From positions 1 to 64,000 of the forward strand of contig NZ_QVLS01000014.1 in the NCBI RefSeq assembly GCF_003417535.1: a stretch of 64,000 nt of DNA. The letters are read 5' to 3'. Position 1 is the stretch's first letter. Each line of letters begins with the position of its first letter. The stretch is from Hydrogenophaga borbori (GTDB lineage: Bacteria > Pseudomonadota > Gammaproteobacteria > Burkholderiales > Burkholderiaceae_C). The notes under the pieces were generated by a model that saw only the letters and a program-made list of their open reading frames with translations, was not told the origin of the DNA and searched no databases. Below are positions 58,303-64,000 of this stretch, piece after piece. A program made the position numbers and the translations under genes.

Positions 58303-59217
58303 TCAGCCGAGCAGGTCGCTCAGCCGGTTCCAGAAACCGATGGCGGCCCGCTTGCCCTTGCTGGTGTCCATGGGGCGCGTGCGGTACAGGCGGATGTCCA
58401 GCGTCAGCGTGAGGCCGTCGGCCGCCGGCACCAGGCGCCGGCCCGCCACCTCGTTGCGCACCGCGCTGGCGGGCAGGAAGGCGATGCCATGCCCTTCGAC
58501 GGCCATGGCCTTCAGGCCCTCGGCCATGTCGGTTTCGTAGACGCGCTCGAGCTGGCTGGCCAGCGAGGTGTCCTTGAGCAGGTGCTCGACCGCGCGGCCC
58601 AGGTACGCCCCGGGCGCATAGCCCAGGAAGGGCTGGGCCTGGCCGCCGGGCGAGGGCAGCGCGTACAGCGCCCCCCCCTGGGCGTTGGGCCGGCTGTAGG
58701 GCGCCAGCACCTCGGTGCCCAGGGGCAGCATCTCGTAGCGCGAGGTGTCCAGCTGGATGGGGTGCGCCGCGTGGTGGTACGCGATCAACAGGTCGCAGCT
58801 GCCCTCCACCAGGCGCATGACGGCGTCGTGCACATTGAGCGCGATCAGCCGGCTTTTGACCGGGCCGACCGTCTCGCGCAGGCCGGACAGCCATTGCGGG
58901 AAGAACGTGAAGGCCAGGGTGTGCGGCACGGCGAACTCGATGACGTCCTGCGCCGCCGCCGTGTGCGCTCGCAGCATGGCGCGGGTGGTGTTGAGCGTCT
59001 GCAGCAGGTCCAGCGCCTGCTCGTACAGGGTCTGCCCGGCCGGCGTGAGCCGCGTGGGGTAGGAGGAGCGATCGACGAGGTCGGTGCCGGCCCAGGCCTC
59101 CAGCGACTGGATGCGGCGGGAAAACGCCGGCTGGGTGACGTGCCGCAGCTGGGCCGAACGGCTGAAGCTGCGGGTCTCGGCAAGACTGACGAAGTCTTCC
59201 AGCCACTTGGTTTCCAT
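58303..59217 (-). CDS. LysR-family transcriptional regulator
   Basis: A 304-residue DNA-binding regulator. Residues 1-60 are the winged helix-turn-helix (FVSLAETRSFSRSAQLRHVTQP and RRIQSLEAWAGTDLVDRS), followed by a linker helix and a periplasmic-binding-protein-like effector domain from about 90 (DVIEFAVPHTLAF). The effector is unknown. The N-terminus METKWLEDFVSLAETRSFSR resembles the HypT (hypochlorite-responsive) group of LysR proteins; this is a family resemblance only. It lies 60 bases after the ABC exporter and before the binding-protein gene, all on one strand. Confidence 0.92.
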   Translation of the reverse strand: METKWLEDFVSLAETRSFSRSAQLRHVTQPAFSRRIQSLEAWAGTDLVDRSSYPTRLTPAGQTLYEQALDLLQTLNTTRAMLRAHTAAAQDVIEFAVPHTLAFTFFPQWLSGLRETVGPVKSRLIALNVHDAVMRLVEGSCDLLIAYHHAAHPIQLDTSRYEMLPLGTEVLAPYSRPNAQGGALYALPSPGGQAQPFLGYAPGAYLGRAVEHLLKDTSLASQLERVYETDMAEGLKAMAVEGHGIAFLPASAVRNEVAGRRLVPAADGLTLTLDIRLYRTRPMDTSKGKRAAIGFWNRLSDLLG

Positions 59218-59277
59218 GGCGCGCGATTATGGTCGTGTGGCGGGCCGACACCCGCTGGGGTTTTCTCGATCCGGGGC

Positions 59278-61128
59278 TCAGTCGTTGCCGGCTTGCTGCA
59301 GCGCCCACATGCGGGCGTAGGCGCCGCCCCGCGCCACCAGGTCGGCGTGGCGCCCGCGTTCGACGATCCGGCCGTTCTCCAGCACCAGGATTTCGTGGGC
59401 GTCGACCACCGTGGACAGCCGGTGCGCGATGACGAGCGCGGTTTTGTGGCGCGCGGCCTGGCGCAGTTCCGCCTGGATCGCCCGCTCGTTGGCCGAGTCC
59501 AGCGCGCTGGTCGCCTCGTCGAAGATCATGATCGGCGGGTTCTTCAGCAGGGTGCGGGCGATCGCCACGCGCTGCTTCTCGCCGCCCGACAGCTTGAGCC
59601 CGCGCTCACCCACCATGGTGCGCCAGCCCTGGGGCAAGCGCTCGATGAAGCCGCGGATGTGCGCCGCCTCGGCCGCCGCCACCGCCGCCTCGTGCCCCGC
59701 CTCGGGCCGGCCGTAGAGGATGTTGTATTCGATGGTGTCGTTGAAGAGCACCGTGTCCTGCGGGACGATGCCGATGGCCTCGCGCACGCTGGACTGCGTG
59801 ACCTCGGCGATGTCCTGGCCGTTGATCGTGATGCGACCTTCCCCATTGGCCCGGTTGCTGGTGTCGTAGAAGCGGTAGAGCAGGCGCGCCAGCGTACTTT
59901 TGCCCGAACCCGAGGGCCCCACCACCGCCACTGTCTTGCCGGCCGGGATGTCGAAGCTCAGGCCGTGCAGGATCTCGCGCGCGGGCTCGTAGGAGAAATG
60001 CACGTTCTCGAAACGCACGGTGGGCGGCCCGTCGAGCACGAGCGGCTTCGCGCCGGGCGCGTCCGCCACCTCGCGCTCCTTCTCGAGCAGCGAGAACATC
60101 TTCTCCAGGTCGGTCAGGCTCTGCTTGATCTCGCGGTAGAGCACACCCAGGAAACCCAGCGGGATGTAGAGCTGGATCATGAAGGCGTTGATCATGACGA
60201 GGTCGCCCAGCGTGAGCTTGCCGGCCACCACGCCGTTCGTGGCGCGCCACAGCATGAACACCAGCGCCACCGCAATGACCAGCTGCTGTCCCGCGTTCAG
60301 CAGCGACAGCGTGCGCTGGCTCACCAGGCGCGCGCGGCGCAGCTTCTGCAGGGCCTCGTCGTAGCGCGTGGCCTCGTAATGTTCGTTGTTGAAGTACTTG
60401 ACCGTTTCGTAGTTCAGCAGCGAATCGATGGCGCGCGTCTGGCCGGCCGATTCCAGTTCGTTCATGCGGCGGCGGAACTGGGTGCGCCACTCGGTCACCA
60501 CCACGGTGAAGCCGACGTACAGCACCAGGGCCGCCAGCGTGATCCACACGTAGCCCATGTCGAACTGCGTACCCAGCAGCGTGAGCACCAGCGTCACCTC
60601 GATCAGCGTGGGCACGATGCTGTAGAGCGAGTACGAGATCAGCGATTGCACGCCGCGCGTGCCGCGCTCGATGTCGCGCGTCATGCCGCCGGTCTGGCGC
60701 TCCAGGTGGAAGCGCAGGCTCAGGCTGTGCAGGTGGCCGAACACCTGCAGCGCGATGTGGCGCGTGGCGCCCTCGGTGGCCTTGGCGAAGACGAGTTCGC
60801 GCAACTCGGTGAACAGGCTGGTGCACAGGCGCAGGCCGCCGTAGGCCAGCAGCAGGCCGAGCGGCACCACCAGCAGCGCCTGGGCGCTGCCCGGCGGGAT
60901 GTTCATGGCGTCCACCAGCTGCTTGAGCAGCACCGGCACGCCCACGTTGGCGAGCTTGGCCGCCACCATGAAGGCCAGCGCGGCGATCACGCGCCATTTG
61001 TATTGCCACAGGTAGGGCAGCAGGCGCCGCAGGGTGGCCCAGTCGGAGCGGCGGGCGGGCGCCGTGGCGGACTCGCCGGGCGCGGACGGCAAGGCCACAC
61101 GGCCTCGGGTGGGGGTATCGGGACGCAT
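59278..61128 (-). CDS. Atm1/HMT1-type ABC exporter (fused permease and ATPase)
   Basis: Half-transporter that forms a homodimer in the inner membrane. The 616-residue product has six membrane helices (about 35-330) with the conserved SYSLYSIVPTLIEV and NYETVKYFNNEHYEATRYD. An ATPase domain follows with Walker A VVGPSGSGKSTLARLL, signature LSGGEKQRVAIARTLL, Walker B IMIFDEATSALD and switch IAHRLSTV. The permease sequence matches bacterial Atm1 proteins, which export glutathione conjugates or metal-glutathione and link to Fe-S handling. ATG 61128 is used. It diverges from the thioesterase gene by 37 bases. Confidence 0.93.
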   Translation of the reverse strand: MRPDTPTRGRVALPSAPGESATAPARRSDWATLRRLLPYLWQYKWRVIAALAFMVAAKLANVGVPVLLKQLVDAMNIPPGSAQALLVVPLGLLLAYGGLRLCTSLFTELRELVFAKATEGATRHIALQVFGHLHSLSLRFHLERQTGGMTRDIERGTRGVQSLISYSLYSIVPTLIEVTLVLTLLGTQFDMGYVWITLAALVLYVGFTVVVTEWRTQFRRRMNELESAGQTRAIDSLLNYETVKYFNNEHYEATRYDEALQKLRRARLVSQRTLSLLNAGQQLVIAVALVFMLWRATNGVVAGKLTLGDLVMINAFMIQLYIPLGFLGVLYREIKQSLTDLEKMFSLLEKEREVADAPGAKPLVLDGPPTVRFENVHFSYEPAREILHGLSFDIPAGKTVAVVGPSGSGKSTLARLLYRFYDTSNRANGEGRITINGQDIAEVTQSSVREAIGIVPQDTVLFNDTIEYNILYGRPEAGHEAAVAAAEAAHIRGFIERLPQGWRTMVGERGLKLSGGEKQRVAIARTLLKNPPIMIFDEATSALDSANERAIQAELRQAARHKTALVIAHRLSTVVDAHEILVLENGRIVERGRHADLVARGGAYARMWALQQAGND

Positions 61129-61165
61129 GCAAGACAATCGTGGGAGTCAGCCGGAGATTGTGCCC

Positions 61166-61615
61166 ATGCCCACCGATTCAAGCCCCGCCCACGCGCCTTT
61201 GCCCTCTTTGCCCTCGGACCACCGCGAACTGGTGCTCAAGGTGATCCCCATGCCGGCGGACTGCAACGCCAACGGCGACATCTTCGGCGGCTGGGTCATG
61301 GCCCAGGTCGACCTGGCCGGCGCCGTGCTGCCGGCGCGCTTCGTGCGCGGGCGCATGGCCACGGTGGCGGTGAACCAGTTCATCTTCAAGCAGCCGGTGC
61401 GCGTGGGCGACATCCTCAGCTTCTACTCGCAGGTCACGCGTATCGGGCGCACGTCCATCACCGTGATGGTGGAGGTGTTCGCCGAGCGCATTTCCTCGCA
61501 AGGCCAGTACCTGAAGGTGACCGAGGCCAGCCTGACCTACGTCGCCATCGACCTGGAGGGCCGGCCCCGGCCGATTCCCGCCGACGCCAAGTCGGCCTGG
61601 ACGGCGCCGGCCTGA
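61166..61615 (+). CDS. Acyl-CoA thioesterase, YciA-like hot-dog fold
   Basis: Hydrolyses acyl-CoA to free acid and CoA. The 149-residue product has one hot-dog domain with VIPMPADCNANGDIFGGWVM (catalytic Asn/Asp region), QVDLAGAVLPARF, TVAVNQFIFKQPVRVGD and TEASLTYVAIDLEGRPRPIP, closely matching YciA-type enzymes. The ATG 61166 lies nine bases after GGAG. In-frame GTG 61160 is a less likely start. Confidence 0.9.
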   Translation: MPTDSSPAHAPLPSLPSDHRELVLKVIPMPADCNANGDIFGGWVMAQVDLAGAVLPARFVRGRMATVAVNQFIFKQPVRVGDILSFYSQVTRIGRTSITVMVEVFAERISSQGQYLKVTEASLTYVAIDLEGRPRPIPADAKSAWTAPA

Positions 61616-61631
61616 GCGCGGGCGGGGGCGC

Positions 61632-62195
61632 TCAGCCGCCCCAGCGGCGCACGCGCCCGGTGTCGATGTGCACGAACTGTTCGCGCGGGTAGAAACCCAC
61701 GCCGCCGGCCTGCAGCGACAGCGCGGCATCGCGCAGGTCGGCCAGCGGCACGCCGGGCAGGCGCACGTCGATGGCGCGCCCGTCCATGTGCAGGCTGCGG
61801 GTGGCCACACCGCCGCCCCGCGTGGCCTTGAGGTGTGCGTTGGTGAGCGGCGAGCGGTAGCCCGATACCACCTGGTACGGCCGCTCGGTGCCCAGCACCC
61901 GGCGCAGGGCGTGCAGCACGTCGTGCAGGCCAGGGTCGATGTGGCCGACGTCGCCCGAGTAGTGGTCGCGCAGGAAATGGTCGAGTCGGCCCAGGGCCTC
62001 GGGGAGGTAGCCGTCGCCGCTGGCGTAGACCAGGTCGATCCGCTCGTGCGTGTGCAGGTGGTCGAAGGCCAGCGCGCGCTGGGGCGCGGCCCACACGTGC
62101 CGGGGCAAGGCGAGCAGCGGTGCGGCCACCGCGGCGCCCAGGCCCTGGCGCAGGAAACGGCGGCGAGAGGCGGGGAACAAAGGACGGTCGTTCAT
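61632..62195 (-). CDS. MepK-like peptidoglycan endopeptidase (DUF882, M15 family), Tat-exported
   Basis: Probable zinc endopeptidase that cuts peptidoglycan cross-links. The 187-residue product has a twin-arginine signal (SRRRFLRQGLGAAVAAPLLA) and a D-Ala-D-Ala carboxypeptidase-like fold with VVSGYRSPLTNAHL, SLHMDGRAIDVRLPG (zinc His and Asp) and QFVHIDTGRVRRWGG (zinc His). This matches E. coli MepK (YcbK), which cleaves mDAP-mDAP links. Its ATG overlaps the L,D-transpeptidase stop by 4 bases, repeating the ycbB-ycbK pairing in E. coli. Confidence 0.9.
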   Translation of the reverse strand: MNDRPLFPASRRRFLRQGLGAAVAAPLLALPRHVWAAPQRALAFDHLHTHERIDLVYASGDGYLPEALGRLDHFLRDHYSGDVGHIDPGLHDVLHALRRVLGTERPYQVVSGYRSPLTNAHLKATRGGGVATRSLHMDGRAIDVRLPGVPLADLRDAALSLQAGGVGFYPREQFVHIDTGRVRRWGG

Positions 62196-63772
62196 CGGGA
62201 GGGTTGCGGTTGGGGCCGGGGCCGGGCGTCGAGGGCGGCCTGCAGCCGCGCGTCGTGACCATACACGTCGGCGAAGAAGTGGGGACGGCCCTGCTTGACG
62301 AGCACCGTGCCGTAGGCGATGAGCACCGGCAGCGGGTCGCGCAGGGCGACGTGGGTGGACGTGCCGGCGGCCATCTGCTCGCGGATGCGCGCTTCGTCCC
62401 AGCCGGGCATGCCCGCCATCACGAAGCGCGCCAGCGCCACCGGGTCCTCCACGCGGATGCAGCCATGGCTGAAATCGCGCCGTTCGCGCGCGAACAGGCC
62501 GACCGAGGGCGTGTGGTGAAGGTAGATGTTGTCGCGGTTGGGGAAGACGAACTTGATGTCGCCCAGCGCATTGGCCGGTCCGGGGCGCTGGCGGATGCGC
62601 AGCCGGCCGGCCAGCACGGCGTCGAGCTTGGCCGGGCTCAGCACCGTGTCCACCGCGCCGTCGCCGCCGACGAACTCAAAGCCCTGGCTCGCCCAATGGC
62701 CCGGGTCGCGGCGCAGGCGCGGCACCGTCTCCTGGCGCGCAATCGATGGCGGCACGTTCCAGTAGGGGCTGAACTCGATGCTGCGCAGGCGTTCGTCGAA
62801 CAGCGGGGTTTCATGGCCCACGGCCTTGCCCACGATCACGCGCATGCTCAGGCGCACCTCGATGCGGCCGTCCACCACTTCGTAGGCGCGCAGCATGTAC
62901 TCGGGAATGTTGACCACGATCATGCGCGGCCCCTGCAGCAGGGGCGTCCAGCGCAGGCGCTCCAGGGTCAGCGCCGTCTGGCGCGCGCGCGCCGCTGGCG
63001 GCACCTCCAGCGCCGCCAGCGTGGCGGCGCCGACCACGCCATCGTCCGTCAGGCCATGGCGCCGCTGGAAGGCCCGCAGGGCCTCGAGCGCGGCGCCATC
63101 GAGGCGGTCGGGGGGCGGCGCGCCGCCGGTCAGGTCACCCAGCAGCGCCAGGCGCTCGGCCATCGCGGGCAAACCCGCCCAGTGGCCGCCCGGTTCGAGC
63201 TTCGGCGAGCGCGCGCCCGCCGGCCGCGGCAAGGGCGGCAGGCGCCGCGACCAGGCGGAGTGGCCGGCCAGCGCGTCCATGTCGCGCAGGACCTTCTGCA
63301 GCTGGCCATAGATCGGCAGCGGGGGAACCGCCGCCCGCACCGCCGCGTCGAGCCGTCCCTGGGCCAGGGCGTCGGCCAGCGCCTTCGCCGGGTCGAAGGC
63401 CCTCGGCGCCACGCTGAAGCGCTGGTGCACGGCGTGGGGATCGACGCGGCCAAAGGCCAGGTCGTGCAGGAAGCGTCGCATGGCGGCGCCCAGCTCGGTG
63501 GCGAAGCGGGCGCCGGCCGCCCCGTCCGGGCGGGCCAGCGCCTCGCCCAGCTGCCGCTGGAGCGCCTGGACCTGGTAATCGCCCGGATCGAGGCCGTTCG
63601 CCCCTGCGCCGGCCAACAGGGCCAGCGCCTGGCGGGCCAGCGGCTCGTTCCAGGCCTGGCCGCTGCCGGCCTCGACCCAGGTGGCGGCCGCGGCGGGGCC
63701 CGGCCACCAGGGCAAGGCGCCCAGGGCGAGCAGCCAGTGGCGGCGGCGCCAGGAAAACGGAGCCAGGTGCAT
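62192..63772 (-). CDS. ldtD: L,D-transpeptidase, LdtD (YcbB)-like
   Basis: Makes 3-3 (mDAP-mDAP) peptidoglycan cross-links in the periplasm. The 526-residue product has a signal sequence (RRRHWLLALGALPWWPGPAAA), an N-terminal scaffold domain, a peptidoglycan-binding helical domain (about 215-255, ALEALRAFQRRHGLTDDGVV) and a YkuD catalytic domain with IMLHHT-like NIYLHHTPS and the active-site SHGCIRVEDP (Cys438). Long N-terminal and capping-loop regions are as in YcbB. The gene for the matching MepK-type endopeptidase follows with a 4-base overlap. Confidence 0.93.
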   Translation of the reverse strand: MHLAPFSWRRRHWLLALGALPWWPGPAAAATWVEAGSGQAWNEPLARQALALLAGAGANGLDPGDYQVQALQRQLGEALARPDGAAGARFATELGAAMRRFLHDLAFGRVDPHAVHQRFSVAPRAFDPAKALADALAQGRLDAAVRAAVPPLPIYGQLQKVLRDMDALAGHSAWSRRLPPLPRPAGARSPKLEPGGHWAGLPAMAERLALLGDLTGGAPPPDRLDGAALEALRAFQRRHGLTDDGVVGAATLAALEVPPAARARQTALTLERLRWTPLLQGPRMIVVNIPEYMLRAYEVVDGRIEVRLSMRVIVGKAVGHETPLFDERLRSIEFSPYWNVPPSIARQETVPRLRRDPGHWASQGFEFVGGDGAVDTVLSPAKLDAVLAGRLRIRQRPGPANALGDIKFVFPNRDNIYLHHTPSVGLFARERRDFSHGCIRVEDPVALARFVMAGMPGWDEARIREQMAAGTSTHVALRDPLPVLIAYGTVLVKQGRPHFFADVYGHDARLQAALDARPRPQPQPSR

Positions 63773-63815
63773 GGCGGCATTGTCCCCGACCGGGCGGCCG
63801 CCCCCGGGCCACGGG

Positions 63816-64000
63816 TCAGAACCGGCCGTGGCGCCCCTCGCCCGCCGCGAAGCGCTGCGCGCCTTCCAGCGCGTCGGGGATGCGCGCCTGGCCGCGCCGC
63901 CATTCCTGCTGCAGGGCCTCGCCCAGGGACAGGTCCCACTGCGCGTAGGCGCTCTCGCGGTCCGCGAGCATCGTGGCCTGTGGGAAGCCCGCGAGCTGGC
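63816..64000 (-). CDS. Enoyl-CoA hydratase/isomerase (crotonase) family, C-terminal fragment
   Basis: Sixty-one codons and the TGA stop at 63816-63818 are visible; the gene begins beyond the window. The fragment has QLAGFPQATMLADRESAYA, ALQQEWRRGQARIPDALEGA and the ending RFAAGEGRHGRF. This matches the C-terminal helices of crotonase-fold enoyl-CoA hydratases, where FPQ-x3-x-DR and a final AxRFAAGxGRHG are common. Catalytic residues lie in the missing part, so exact reaction is not known. Confidence 0.8.
   Translation of the reverse strand, partial: QLAGFPQATMLADRESAYAQWDLSLGEALQQEWRRGQARIPDALEGAQRFAAGEGRHGRF

Overview
The window is a GC-rich (about 70% by eye), tightly packed piece of a bacterial chromosome. 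The protein families, the gene order (gpmA-ctpA-moeB; rhodanese-grxC-secB-gpsA; a full mraZ-to-lpxC division/cell-wall cluster; hslVU-STAS protein-dksA-CobW GTPase) and the very high GC at third codon positions point to a betaproteobacterium of the order Burkholderiales, most likely Comamonadaceae (Hydrogenophaga/Acidovorax-like). The assignment is inferred from family knowledge, not from a search. No insertion sequence, prophage, CRISPR array or tRNA was seen. One structural RNA, RNase P RNA, is present.

Layout: (1) 1-1902, the left edge: a two-partner secretion operon, TpsB transporter followed by the first 56 codons of a haemagglutinin-like TpsA exoprotein that runs off the window. (2) 1998-7584, cofactor synthesis: fused pabB-pabC (folate), nadA and nadC (NAD), then divergent panB-panC (pantothenate). 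(3) 7600-13899: gpsA, secB, grxC and a membrane rhodanese on the minus strand; gpmA, an S41 protease and a MoeB/ThiF enzyme on the plus strand; then a secreted nuclease and a DUF3185 protein. (4) 14030-17723: a type II lumazine synthase, a DUF429 protein, an EamA exporter, a BLUF blue-light sensor, folE and a tiny membrane protein.

(5) 17737-36358: the dcw cluster on the minus strand in transcription order mraZ, rsmH, ftsL, ftsI, murE, murF, mraY, murD, ftsW, murG, murC, ddl, ftsQ, ftsA, ftsZ, lpxC. Most neighbours overlap by 4 bases. Three direct repeats with a 10-base period, typical of a MraZ operator, lie just upstream of mraZ. MurD carries an insertion of about 108 residues rich in Ala/Pro/Glu, and rsmH contains a patch with strikingly different codon use.

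(6) 36566-49133: hslU terminator, hslVU, a large STAS-domain protein, a DksA with a roughly 190-residue Lys/Ala/Pro tail and no complete zinc finger, a His-rich CobW-type metal GTPase, an RlmI-like methyltransferase, xerC-DUF484-dapF, a Nudix/metallo-beta-lactamase fusion and an outer-membrane barrel protein. (7) 49234-64000: rnpB, a MATE exporter, DUF2239, a COG2509-type flavoprotein, a glycine-zipper lipoprotein-like protein, htpX, DUF3025, pyrC, an amino-acid-binding protein and a LysR regulator with a palindrome between them, an Atm1-type ABC exporter, a YciA-like thioesterase, a MepK-like endopeptidase with an LdtD-like L,D-transpeptidase, and the end of an enoyl-CoA hydratase gene.

Most of the window is core metabolism and cell-envelope machinery. 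I do not see a clearly new multi-gene system. The best candidates for new biology are the tailed zinc-less DksA beside a His-rich metallochaperone, the MurD insertion, the STAS/FimV-like protein, the BLUF sensor next to folE, and the mosaic patch inside rsmH.
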